Shown one piece after another: positions 17,671-26,280 of a stretch of DNA of 53,595 bases. The notes beneath the pieces are model-generated. The model did not search any database. It saw only the letters and a list, made by a program, of their open reading frames with translations, and was not told where the DNA came from. The position numbers were made by a program, and so were the translations under genes. Location of the stretch: the NCBI RefSeq assembly GCF_003319115.1, contig NZ_QOHF01000028.1, positions 1-53,595 of the forward strand, read 5' to 3'. Every line of letters begins with the position of its first letter. Positions within the stretch are counted from its first letter, which is position 1. The stretch comes from Geodermatophilus sp. TF02-6. Its GTDB lineage: Bacteria; Actinomycetota; Actinomycetes; Mycobacteriales; Geodermatophilaceae.

Positions 17671-17696
17671 CGGGCCGGCGGTCGACGACCGGCCCG
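17671..17696. terminator. Hairpin between convergent genes
   Basis: CGGGCCGG at 17671-17678 pairs perfectly with CCGGCCCG at 17689-17696 around a ten-base loop, one base after the GH16 stop and 12 bases before the stop of the convergent glycosyltransferase. It probably terminates one or both transcripts. Confidence 0.5.
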
Positions 17697-17708
17697 CTCG
17701 GGGTGCCG

Positions 17709-18698
17709 TCAGCCGCGACGCACAGCCGCGGCTGCCCGCGCGGCGAGGTAGCCCCAGGCCGCGGCGAGCAGTCCGACGCCCGCGGCGACCGCCCGCACCG
17801 GTCCCCACACGTCACCGGCGAGCAGCCGACCGACGTCCCGACACACACCCCGCGGGACGACGACCAGCACGTGGCTGCGCTCGTCCCGGAGCCCGACGCC
17901 ACCGTCCAGCGCGACCATCTCGGCCTTGCCCCGGCCCTCCGCGTAGCAGCGCCGCACGAAGAACGACCAGGTGGCCCGGTCGGCGGGCAGGTCGTGGACG
18001 ATCTCGGCGTCGGGGACGTACAGCCACGCACGGCGGGTTGCGCCGGTGATCCGGATGCAGAACTCGGTGTCCTCGGGACGGGAGCTGGAGTCCACCTTGC
18101 CGAAGCCGTCGCGGAAGCCGCCGACACGGGCGAACTCGCCGCGCCACACGGCCATGTTCTCGCTCCAGACGTTGCGCACCTCGCTGCGGCTGCGTGGCAT
18201 CCCCTCGTAGGTCACCCCCACCGCCCACAGAAACTCCGGCGGGAACCACCGCGGCGCCGCGCCGTCGGGCCAGCCTGCGCCGACCCGGCCGCCGACGCCG
18301 ATCGCCTGGGGCACCTCCTGGAGGCCACGCACCAAGTTGGCCAGCCAGGTCCTCGAGGCGCGGGTGTCGTCGTCGAGGAAGGCGACGACGTCCCCGCGCG
18401 CCACCGCGGCCCCCGCGTTGCGGGTGCCGGACGCACCGCGCGAGGCCGTGTTGGCCACCGCTCGCACGTCGGGGAGCTCCTGCTCGATCCGCCTCAGCAA
18501 GGCCGGAGCGTGGTCGACCGCCACGATGACCTCGAGCGGCGGACGTTCCTGGTCGAGCGCGGAGCGGACGGCCGCGGTGAGCCCGTCCCAGCGGGCTTCG
18601 GTGTAGCAGGCGATGACCACCGACACCGTCGGTGCGTGCGCAGCCGTCGGGGGGTCGACCACGGGCAGGGCGGCGGGGGCCGGCGAAAGGCTCGGCAC
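17709..18698 (-). CDS. Family 2 glycosyltransferase
   Basis: 329 residues. GT-A domain with VSVVIACYTEARWDGL, VIVAVDHAPALL, GASGTRNAG, the catalytic-site FLDDDTRAS, then NMAVWRGEFARVGGF and PEDTEFCIR. A C-terminal hydrophobic stretch suggests membrane association. Motif by motif it is a paralogue of the transferase at 4742-5773. GTG 18698 is chosen because GGAGG lies seven bases upstream; longer frames back to 18878 give an unconserved N-terminus. It lies downstream of the adenylation-PCP-thioesterase gene on the same strand (about 250 bases apart) and may be co-transcribed with it. Confidence 0.87.
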   Translation of the reverse strand: MPSLSPAPAALPVVDPPTAAHAPTVSVVIACYTEARWDGLTAAVRSALDQERPPLEVIVAVDHAPALLRRIEQELPDVRAVANTASRGASGTRNAGAAVARGDVVAFLDDDTRASRTWLANLVRGLQEVPQAIGVGGRVGAGWPDGAAPRWFPPEFLWAVGVTYEGMPRSRSEVRNVWSENMAVWRGEFARVGGFRDGFGKVDSSSRPEDTEFCIRITGATRRAWLYVPDAEIVHDLPADRATWSFFVRRCYAEGRGKAEMVALDGGVGLRDERSHVLVVVPRGVCRDVGRLLAGDVWGPVRAVAAGVGLLAAAWGYLAARAAAAVRRG

Positions 18699-18947
18699 GG
18701 ATGACCTCCAGGGTGCTTCGGAGTCCGGCGTCAAGCGGACGGGGGACGACGTCGCCCTACCGGTCGTCATCGGTGTCGACTTGGTGGATGGGGACGAAGG
18801 GATCAAGGTCTCGTACACGGCGATCGGTGAACAACTGCTCCACCCCGCTGGCGCACGAGCCGAGTCGCAGCCGTCCACCGATCACGGGTACAGCGTCCCG
18901 ACACCGGCTGTGTGTTCTCTGGGAGAACGGCCGACAGGTGGCGAAGA

Positions 18948-21566
18948 TCACCCGTATTGGGGGGGAGGGGTTCCGGTGGCCATACTGCGGGCGATCTCGT
19001 ACACGAATGGCGGACGCAGCAGCGAGTTGTGCTCCCCCTCCAGGGTCACCAGGGTGACCTGACCGGTCAGCAGCTGACGCCAGACCACCAGGCTTGCGTC
19101 GTTGAGGTGGCTGACGTACACGGTCACCCGGCCGTCATAGGGTTCCGGGCGGTGCACCAGCGAGATGCGGACCCCCAGCTCCAGCAGGCCCTCGGTGCGC
19201 GCGGCCGACGGCGGCAGCGCCCCCGCCAGGGCCGCCAGGGCGCGCCGCCGCCACAGCTCCCGCCTGGTCGGTGGGGGACCATACCTGTCGTCCCCGGGCA
19301 GTGGCGCGACGGCCGGACGGCCACCACCTCCGGCCGCGGCGGGACACCACGCCCGGTCGACCAGGCCCTGCGGGAGGACGGTGTCGACCAGCGTCACCGA
19401 GGCGACCTGCTCGCCGACCTCGGCCAGCCGCCGGGCCACCTGCAGGGCGACCAGGCCACCCATCGAGTGCCCCACCAGCCGGTAGGGCCCGTGCGGCTGG
19501 ATCTCGCGGAGCCGGCGCAGGTGCCGGCGCGTCGCCATGCCGATGGTGAGGTCGGGAACGGTCCAGTCCTCGAGGCCGTGCGGCTGGAAGGCGTACACGG
19601 GCTGGTCGTCGCCGAGGGCCTCGGCCAGGGGGAGGAACACCTGCCCGCCCGCGCCGGCGCCGGCGAAGCACAGCACCGGAGGCTGGGAACCGGTCTCCCG
19701 GAGGACGACCACGCTGCCGTGCCGCCGCCGTGGCGCGGTCCGCGCCCCGCCGTCCGCGCTGGACGCCTGCTGGGCCACGAGCGCGGCGAGCTCGCGCACG
19801 GTCGGACGCTCGGCGACGTGCGCGGAGGTCAGCACGACCCCGTGGTCCTCGGCGAGGCGGGTGAGCAACTCCTCGACGCCGAGCGAGTCACCGCCCAGCG
19901 CCGTGAACGTCTCGTCCCGGCCGACGCCGGCGCGGTGCAGCACCGACTCGAACAGCCCTGCGACCACCCGCTCCCAGTGCCCCTGGGGGGGTGCGGACTC
20001 GAGCCGGGTCGGGGCGGGCAGTGCTGCGCGGTCGACCTTGCCCCGCTCGTTGCGCGGGAGCTCGGGCAGCATCACCAGCTCCGCCGGGACCATCCAGCTG
20101 GGCAGCAGCGCGGCCAGGCCGCGGCGCAGCCGGGCCGGTGACGGGGTGCGCTGCTCGGCGCTCGGGGCGACGTAGCCGACGAGGACGGTGCCGGTGGCGG
20201 CGCCGTCGTCCACGGCGACGACGGCGGCGTCCGCCACTCCCTCCAGGGTGCGCAGCGCGGCCTCGACCTCGGCCGGTTCCACGAGGTAGCCGTTGACCTT
20301 CACCGCGTCGTCGGTGCGCCCCAGCTGGTACAGCACACCAGACTCGTCGAGGCGTCCGCGGTCGCCCATGCGGAAGGTCGACCGGCCGTCGTCGGCACGG
20401 CCGAACGGACCGTCCGACCGGCCCTCCAGGTAGCAGCCGAGGTGCACCCCCAGCGCCTGCAAGGTGCCGACCTCCCCGGTGCCGACCGGGAGGCCGTCCT
20501 CCCCGAGCACCCGGACCTCCTTCTCCGGCACCACGCGTCCGGCGGGCACGACGCCCTGGGGGACCGGGTCGGTGGGGGTCAGGGGTCCGAAGGTCAGCTG
20601 ACCGGTCTCGGACGAGCCGAGGTGGTTGACGACGGTGACCGCGCCGAGCCGCTCGCGGGCGGCCTGCACGTCCCGCCCCTGCAGCGCCTCCCCCGCGGTG
20701 ACGGCCAGCCGCAGGTCCTCCAACGGCCGCCCCGGGGACATGTTCCCGCTCAGGGCGCGCAGCAGCGACGGCGTCAGGGACAGGACGGAGACCCGTTCCT
20801 CGCGCAGCCACGCCGGCAGGCCGCGCAGGCCGCGATCGCGCGGGTCGTACACGTGCAGGCTGGCTCCGCTGAGCAGGGCCCCGAAAACCGCGTGCTCGCC
20901 GAGGGAGAAGGACGGCGGCAGGACCAGCGCCAGCCGCTGCCCCGCGGCCAGGCCCATGTGCCGCGCGGAGATGGCCGCCTCCGTGACGATCATCCCGTGG
21001 CTGTGGACGACGCCCTTCGGCCGGCCGGTCGATCCGGAGGTGAAGACGATCGTCGCCGCGCTGCCCGGTTGCACCGCGTGTGCGGGGACGGGTGCGCCGT
21101 CGTCCGGAGCGGCCGGGGCGACGACGGCGTCCAGGTCGGCATGTGCTGCGAACCCGCGGACCTCCGCAGCCCGCTCGGCGAGCCGGCCCTCGACCACGCA
21201 CAGTACGGCGCCGGCCATGTCCTGGATCTGCTGGAGCCGGCCCGCGGGCAGCTGCGCATCGAGGACGACGAGCGGTCGACCGGTGAGCACGACGGCGACC
21301 ATGGCGACGACCAGGTCCGGCGCCGGCGTCGCGAGAACGGCGACGGGGGCGTCGGACGCGGCACCCGGCGGCACGAGGTCGGCCAGGCGGCGGGCGCCGG
21401 CCGCTGCACGAGCGCCCAGCTCTCGGTAGGAGAGGGCGACGCCGGGTGCGCTGATCGCCGTGGCTCCGCCCCGCTCGGCCACCACCGCGGCGAACGCAGG
21501 CGCGATCGTGCCGGCGCTCGCCGGGGAGCCGAACGTGGAGGTCCGACCGGACGCAGAGGCAGTCAT
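18948..21566 (-). CDS. NRPS-like protein: adenylation - PCP - thioesterase
   Basis: 872 residues. The adenylation domain (about 10-520) has the ATP-binding loop FTSGSTGRPKG (about 174-184), GSSETG, GDRGRL, YQLGRTDDAVKVNGY and the catalytic Lys in NERGKVDR (Lys about 510). The PCP has LGGDSLG with the phosphopantetheine Ser near 561. A thioesterase follows, with GHSMGG (Ser near 701) and His in GEHNSLL. There is no condensation domain. At the A4 position the usual FDxS reads FSLG, so the Asp that holds the amino group of amino-acid substrates is missing; a hydroxy, keto, aryl or fatty acid is more likely. ATG 21566 is used; GTG 21572, nearer the GAGGA, is possible. A PPTase gene is divergent. 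Confidence 0.9.
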   Translation of the reverse strand: MTASASGRTSTFGSPASAGTIAPAFAAVVAERGGATAISAPGVALSYRELGARAAAGARRLADLVPPGAASDAPVAVLATPAPDLVVAMVAVVLTGRPLVVLDAQLPAGRLQQIQDMAGAVLCVVEGRLAERAAEVRGFAAHADLDAVVAPAAPDDGAPVPAHAVQPGSAATIVFTSGSTGRPKGVVHSHGMIVTEAAISARHMGLAAGQRLALVLPPSFSLGEHAVFGALLSGASLHVYDPRDRGLRGLPAWLREERVSVLSLTPSLLRALSGNMSPGRPLEDLRLAVTAGEALQGRDVQAARERLGAVTVVNHLGSSETGQLTFGPLTPTDPVPQGVVPAGRVVPEKEVRVLGEDGLPVGTGEVGTLQALGVHLGCYLEGRSDGPFGRADDGRSTFRMGDRGRLDESGVLYQLGRTDDAVKVNGYLVEPAEVEAALRTLEGVADAAVVAVDDGAATGTVLVGYVAPSAEQRTPSPARLRRGLAALLPSWMVPAELVMLPELPRNERGKVDRAALPAPTRLESAPPQGHWERVVAGLFESVLHRAGVGRDETFTALGGDSLGVEELLTRLAEDHGVVLTSAHVAERPTVRELAALVAQQASSADGGARTAPRRRHGSVVVLRETGSQPPVLCFAGAGAGGQVFLPLAEALGDDQPVYAFQPHGLEDWTVPDLTIGMATRRHLRRLREIQPHGPYRLVGHSMGGLVALQVARRLAEVGEQVASVTLVDTVLPQGLVDRAWCPAAAGGGGRPAVAPLPGDDRYGPPPTRRELWRRRALAALAGALPPSAARTEGLLELGVRISLVHRPEPYDGRVTVYVSHLNDASLVVWRQLLTGQVTLVTLEGEHNSLLRPPFVYEIARSMATGTPPPQYG

Positions 21567-21880
21567 GTACACCGTTTCGTCCTCGTGACTGGGCCCTCCG
21601 ACGCTAACCGCCCGGATCGGCGGAGGCGAGGCTGGCCTCACCCGACCGTGTGCAGAGTGTTCCGACACACGGGCCGGACGCCTCGACGGCGCTGCCGCAG
21701 CCCCCGGTCCACATCCGTCGGGCGGGGTCGTCCGCCGGCGCCCTGCGGGTACCTCCTTCCTTCAGGGGATGTCACTCTGGGTGACACCGGGGAGGATGGC
21801 CACCGCACTTGGCACACTGGGATCGGAGGCCGGCTCGGCCGTTCCACGGGCTGGGCGGAACATTATGTGTACGGAGCGTG
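21567..21880. promoter_or_regulatory. Divergent control region with inverted repeat
   Basis: These 314 bases separate the divergent A-PCP-TE and PPTase genes. TGTCAC-TCTGG-GTGACA at 21770-21786 is a perfect 6+6 inverted repeat with a five-base spacer, about 100 bases before the PPTase start and placed to influence both directions. No gene is supported in the region. Confidence 0.45.
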
Positions 21881-22594
21881 ATGCTGGTTCAGCGGTGGCA
21901 TGGTGCGGGCACGGCGTCCTCCCGCGGCGCCGCGGCCGCGCCGGTGCTCCTGCGGTCCCTCGACCTGTCCGACCGGCGGTGGGACCTGGCGGCCGAGGCC
22001 GCCTGCCTCAGTGACGCCGAACGAGCGCGCGCTGACCAGGGCGTGCCGGCCGTGCGCAGACGCCGCATCCTCGTCCGCGCCGGCCTGCGCCGTGTGCTCG
22101 GCGGCGTCCTGGGGACGGCGCCGGCCGACGTGCCGTTGCGGACCGACGGGGGCCGGCCCTTCCTCCCCGGCGACCGGCTGCGCTTCTCCTGCTCGGCCAG
22201 CGGCGACGTCGCGCTGCTGGCGGTGACCCGCGGCTGCCCCGTCGGCGTCGACGTGCAGCACCACCGGGACGAGGACGTCCGCGCCGCCGCTGGCGAGGGC
22301 TGGCTGGCCGACGAGGAACTCGCGCGGATCGCCGGGCTGTCCGCCGGCGAGCGACCCGCCGTGGTCACGCGGGCGCGGACGCAGAAGGAGGCCGTGCTCA
22401 AGGCGCGCGGAACCGGTGTCCGCCGGCCACCCGTTGACGTCGTGACACCGGTAACGGAACGTGGGTGGATTGGTGCGCTCCACCTGTCGCCGGTCCCGGT
22501 CCCGTCCGGCTACGTGGCGAGCCTGGCCGCCGGGGTCCCGGTCGACCCGGACCTCGTCGATCCCGTCGCGCTGTCGCCTGGAGGTTGTGGATGA
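21881..22594 (+). CDS. 4'-phosphopantetheinyl transferase (Sfp type)
   Basis: 237 residues. It transfers the phosphopantetheine arm of CoA to the Ser of carrier proteins. The family motifs are present in order: RTDGGRPFLPG, FSCSASGDVALLAV (substrate loop), GVDVQHHRDED (the metal-binding G(V/I)D region) and TQKEAVLKARGTG (the KEAxxKxxG signature). The usual Glu of GVDxE is replaced by Gln, a mild deviation. The ATG at 21881 has GGAG five bases upstream. Its stop overlaps the start of the ligase-PCP-TE gene (ATGA), so the enzyme is almost certainly dedicated to the carrier domains encoded here, of which the window has three. Confidence 0.92.
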   Translation: MLVQRWHGAGTASSRGAAAAPVLLRSLDLSDRRWDLAAEAACLSDAERARADQGVPAVRRRRILVRAGLRRVLGGVLGTAPADVPLRTDGGRPFLPGDRLRFSCSASGDVALLAVTRGCPVGVDVQHHRDEDVRAAAGEGWLADEELARIAGLSAGERPAVVTRARTQKEAVLKARGTGVRRPPVDVVTPVTERGWIGALHLSPVPVPSGYVASLAAGVPVDPDLVDPVALSPGGCG

Positions 22595-25551
22595 CCATGC
22601 TCGACGCCGCCCGGGGCGGGCCTCCGGGCAAGGAGCAGCCGCCCCAGATCGCCGACTTCCGGGGCCGCTGCGAAGCGCTGGCCGGTCGCCGGCTCACCAC
22701 CGCGCCCGCGCTGCACGCCTGGTCGGTGGCCGCGTACCGGGACTTCTGGCGCACCTTCCTCGACTGGTCGGACCTGGCCTGGGAGGGCTCGGCGCAGACG
22801 GTCAGTACCAGCGACGACGTGTGGGCCGCCCGCTTCTTCCCGGACGTCCGGCTCAACTACGCCGAGAACCTGCTCCGCCCGCTGCCCGGCGTCGACGACG
22901 CCGCGCCGGCGCTGACCTCCGTGCACGGCGACGGCTCGGTCGAGCGGCTCACCCGGGCAGAGCTGCGCCAGGCGGTCCGCCGGACCTCGCGGGCCCTGGC
23001 CACGGCAGGCGTCCGGGCCGGGGACACGGTGGCCGCGGTCGCGGCCAACAACGCCCGGGTCGCCGTCGCCGCGCTCGCCGTGGCCGGGCTCGGAGCGGCG
23101 CTGTCCACCGCCACCCCGGACATGGGCGTCAGCACGCTGCTCGGCCGGTTCGGCCAGGTCGGTGCGGCCACCGCGGTCATCGACCGTGCGGGTATGGGTG
23201 GCGACGGCCGGGCCGCCGACGAGAAGCTGGCCGAGCTGCTGGCGGGCCTACCCACCGTCCGGCGGGTGCTGTTGCTCGACGACCTGCCGCTGCCGGCGCT
23301 GCCGGGCTTCGAGGTGTCCCGCCTGGCCGACCTGGTCGCGGCCGTGCCCGCCGACGACCCCGGGCCGGAGTGGCCGCGGCAGCCGTTCGACGCTCCGCTG
23401 TGGGTGCTGTTCTCGTCCGGGACGACCGGGCCCCCGAAGGCGATGGTGCACGGGGCGGGCGGCTCGCTGCTGGAGCATGTCAAGGAGCACCGGCTGCACG
23501 GCGACCTCCGCCCGGGTGACACGCTCTACTTCCACACCACCACGGCCTGGATGATGTGGAACTGGCAGCTGTCGGCGCTCTCCGTCGGCGCGCACGTCGT
23601 CGTCTACGACGGCCCGGTCACCGGGCCGGAGACGCTGTGGCACCTCGTGGCCCGGCACGGGGTCACCGTCTTCGGCACCAGCCCGGCCTACCTGCAGCTG
23701 TGCCAGGACGAGGGCTACTCGCCGAAGGACGCCGTCAACCTGAGCGCGGTCCGGGCCGTCCTGTCCACCGGCGCGGTGCTGCACGACTGGCAGTTCGCCT
23801 GGGTCGGCGAGCACGTGGCGCCGGTGCCGGTCCAGTCCGTCTCCGGGGGCACCGACATCGTCGGCTGCTTCGTGCTCGGCCACCCGGAGGTCCCGGTGCG
23901 GCCGGGGCGGTGTCAGTCGATCAGCCTGGGCCTCGACGTGGCCGCCCTGGACGACGAGGGGCGACCGGTCCTCGGCGAGGTCGGCGAGCTGGTCTGCCGC
24001 AACCCGTTCCCCTCCCGCCCCGTCCGCTTCCTGCAGGACCCTGACGGCGAGCGGTTCCGGGTCGCCTACTTCGCCCGGCACCCCGGCACGTGGACGCACG
24101 GCGACCGCATCGAGATCGACCCGGACGGCTCCTCCCGGCTGTATGGCCGCTCGGACGGCGTCCTGAACATCAACGGCATCCGGATCGGTCCATCGGAGAT
24201 CTACACCATCGTGCGCACGGTGCCGGGGGTGGCCGACGCGATCGCGGTCGAGACCCGCGATCCGGCCGCGCCCGGCAGCAGCCGCCTGGCCCTGCTGGTC
24301 GTGCTGCAGAAGAGCGTCGAGCTCGACGACGAGCTGAGCCGGCGGATCCGGGCCACGCTGCGCAGGGAGGGGTCGCCGGCCCACGTGCCCTCGCTGATCC
24401 TGGCGGTCGACGAGATCCCGCTGACGCACAACGGCAAGCGTTCGGAGAGCGCCGCGCGCGCCGTGCTCGACGGCGAAGCGGTCCGCAACGTGGCGGCGCT
24501 GAAGAACCCCGGATCCCTCGAGTCGATCGCCGCGGCCGCCGTGCGGCACGCCGAGGGGGCCGCCGTACCCCCGGAGGAGGGCGACGACGTGCACGCCGTC
24601 GTCTCCCGAGTGTTCGCCGAGGCACTCGGAGCGCCCGTGCCCGACGACGTCGACTTCTTCGACGCCGGCGGTACCTCGCGCCAGACGATGACGCTGATGC
24701 GGCGGCTGCGCATGGAGCTGCACCGGCCGCTGCTGCTGGAGGACTTCCTCGTCGACCCGTCGATCAAGGGGGTCACCGGCGCGGTGGCGGCCGGAGCCAC
24801 GCAGACCTCGCCGGTCGAGGTGCTCCGTCCCGGCCGGCCAGGGGTGGCCCCGCTGTTCCTGGTGCACGGCTACCTCGGCGACGTCGACATCTACCGCTCG
24901 CTGGTCGACGCCCTGCAGACCCCGGCGCCGGTCTACGGCCTGACGTCGGACCCGGAGATCGCTGCCCGCGAAGGCGTCACCATCGTGGACATCGCCACGG
25001 CGCTGGTGGCCACGGTCCAGGAGACGGTGCCCGACGGTGACATCCGCCTGGCCGGGTACTCCTTCGGTGGTCTGGTAGCCTACGAGATGGCGCGGCAGCT
25101 CACCGCGGCCGGCCGCTCGGTGACGTTCCTCGGCCTGCTGGACACCGAGCCCCCGTTCCGCCGGCTCTCCCGGACCCATCGAGCGCTGCGCACCCTCGCC
25201 TGGTGGATCGCGCTGCTGGTGCCCGGGATGGTCGAGGACACCGTCGTCGGTGTGCTGCGACGTCGCTTCGGACGCGACGTCGCGCCGCCGGACGAGGAGG
25301 CCCGGACGTTCGCGGCCGCCTACCGGGTGTTCAACACCTACGAGTGGGGGCCCTACGACGGGCCGGTCACCTACTTCCGGGCCCGGTTCCGGGTGCCGGT
25401 GATCGCCAACCTGCTCCACCTCTGGCGCCGGCAGGCCCCGAACCTCGAGGTGCTCGACGTCCCCGGCTCGCACCACGTCCTGCTCAGCGGCGAGCACACC
25501 GGCGAGCTGGCGGCCTGCCTGGATGCGGCGCTGCAGGGCTCGTCTCATTGA
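22591..25551 (+). CDS. Acetoacetyl-CoA-synthetase-like ligase fused to PCP and thioesterase
   Basis: 986 residues. Residues 1-640 are an acyl-AMP ligase of the acetoacetyl-CoA synthetase branch: FSSGTTGPPKA (about 274), FHTTTAWMMWNWQLSAL, SGGTDIVGCFVLG, TWTHGDRIEI, YGRSDGVLNINGIRIG and THNGKRSE with the catalytic Lys. A PCP follows (DAGGTSRQ, Ser about 696), then a type I thioesterase with VHGYLGD, GYSFGG (Ser about 824) and GSHHVLL (His). Ordinary acetoacetyl-CoA synthetases are about 650 residues and have no carrier, so this protein probably loads the acid on its own PCP and releases or transfers it with the TE. The start overlaps the PPTase stop and has GGAGG. A paralogue lies at 42748-45738. 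Substrate and acceptor are unknown. Confidence 0.92.
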   Translation: MTMLDAARGGPPGKEQPPQIADFRGRCEALAGRRLTTAPALHAWSVAAYRDFWRTFLDWSDLAWEGSAQTVSTSDDVWAARFFPDVRLNYAENLLRPLPGVDDAAPALTSVHGDGSVERLTRAELRQAVRRTSRALATAGVRAGDTVAAVAANNARVAVAALAVAGLGAALSTATPDMGVSTLLGRFGQVGAATAVIDRAGMGGDGRAADEKLAELLAGLPTVRRVLLLDDLPLPALPGFEVSRLADLVAAVPADDPGPEWPRQPFDAPLWVLFSSGTTGPPKAMVHGAGGSLLEHVKEHRLHGDLRPGDTLYFHTTTAWMMWNWQLSALSVGAHVVVYDGPVTGPETLWHLVARHGVTVFGTSPAYLQLCQDEGYSPKDAVNLSAVRAVLSTGAVLHDWQFAWVGEHVAPVPVQSVSGGTDIVGCFVLGHPEVPVRPGRCQSISLGLDVAALDDEGRPVLGEVGELVCRNPFPSRPVRFLQDPDGERFRVAYFARHPGTWTHGDRIEIDPDGSSRLYGRSDGVLNINGIRIGPSEIYTIVRTVPGVADAIAVETRDPAAPGSSRLALLVVLQKSVELDDELSRRIRATLRREGSPAHVPSLILAVDEIPLTHNGKRSESAARAVLDGEAVRNVAALKNPGSLESIAAAAVRHAEGAAVPPEEGDDVHAVVSRVFAEALGAPVPDDVDFFDAGGTSRQTMTLMRRLRMELHRPLLLEDFLVDPSIKGVTGAVAAGATQTSPVEVLRPGRPGVAPLFLVHGYLGDVDIYRSLVDALQTPAPVYGLTSDPEIAAREGVTIVDIATALVATVQETVPDGDIRLAGYSFGGLVAYEMARQLTAAGRSVTFLGLLDTEPPFRRLSRTHRALRTLAWWIALLVPGMVEDTVVGVLRRRFGRDVAPPDEEARTFAAAYRVFNTYEWGPYDGPVTYFRARFRVPVIANLLHLWRRQAPNLEVLDVPGSHHVLLSGEHTGELAACLDAALQGSSH

Positions 25552-25695
25552 GGACCGCGGCGTTCTCGGGAGGGCGGGCATCATGGGTGACGGAGCCGTC
25601 CGTCAGCACACGTCGTCCCGGAGGACCCGATCGTTCCGCATTCCGTCGCCGTCGGACGACGTCTCGACCGCTGGAGCAGGCAGCCGGCCGTCCGT

Positions 25696-26232
25696 GTGCT
25701 GCTGGTCCTCGCCGCCCTGGCCGCGGTCCCAGCGATCGACGCCGTCCTCGCCACCCGCCCCTGGCCGCTGGCGGTCGAGGGGGCGCTGGACGAGTCGGCG
25801 CATCTGCTGACCGCCGGGTTGTTCCTCGCGGCGCTCCCGCCCAACCGCCTGCGGATCCTCGTCCCGTGGGCGCTGCTGGGCGCCGTCGCCATCGACCTCG
25901 ACCACATCCCCCTCTACCTGTGGGGCGTCGGCGCGGGCCTCGGCCGGCCCGGGACCCACTCCCTGACCTCCGTGCTGGTCCTCTTGCTCTTCTCCCGCCT
26001 TGCTCCCCGGTGGCGCCTGCCGCTGTCCGGGCTGGCGCTCGGGGTCGTGCTGCACCTCGGCCGCGACCTCGCCACGGGGCCGGGCGTCCCTCTGTTCTGG
26101 CCTGCGGCCACCACCGGGGTCCTCGTGCCCTACTCTGCCTACCTCGCCGCCCTGGCGGGGGCCGCGGCCGTGGCTGTGCTGCGGATCGGACGGCGGCGCG
26201 CGGCGTCGGAGGTGACCCGGCCGCTCGGGTGA
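25696..26232 (+). CDS. YdjM/DUF457-type membrane protein, predicted metal-dependent hydrolase
   Basis: 178 residues with four or five membrane helices and the polar signatures of the family: IDLDHIPLYLW, GTHSLTSV and LHLGRDLATGPGVPLFWP. Members are annotated as membrane-bound metal-dependent hydrolases of unknown substrate. GTG 25696 is the first standard start in frame, but it has no ribosome-binding site, and 22 upstream codons read as plausible protein back to an ATC at 25630 that sits five bases after a perfect GGAGG. The true start is therefore uncertain. It follows the ligase-PCP-TE gene by up to 144 bases and converges on the UDP-glucose dehydrogenase. Confidence 0.75.
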   Translation: MLLVLAALAAVPAIDAVLATRPWPLAVEGALDESAHLLTAGLFLAALPPNRLRILVPWALLGAVAIDLDHIPLYLWGVGAGLGRPGTHSLTSVLVLLLFSRLAPRWRLPLSGLALGVVLHLGRDLATGPGVPLFWPAATTGVLVPYSAYLAALAGAAAVAVLRIGRRRAASEVTRPLG

Positions 26233-26280
26233 CGTGGACGGCTGCGCCGCGGGCGGTGCAGGGGCTCTGACCAACGGAGG

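Noticed and set aside
16340..18049. Plus-strand frame of 569 codons
   Set aside because: Out-of-frame shadow across GH16 and into the convergent glycosyltransferase; no start signal or domain.
23248..25584. Open frame of 778 codons on the minus strand
   Set aside because: Antisense of the ligase-PCP-TE gene, whose motifs are unambiguous on the plus strand.
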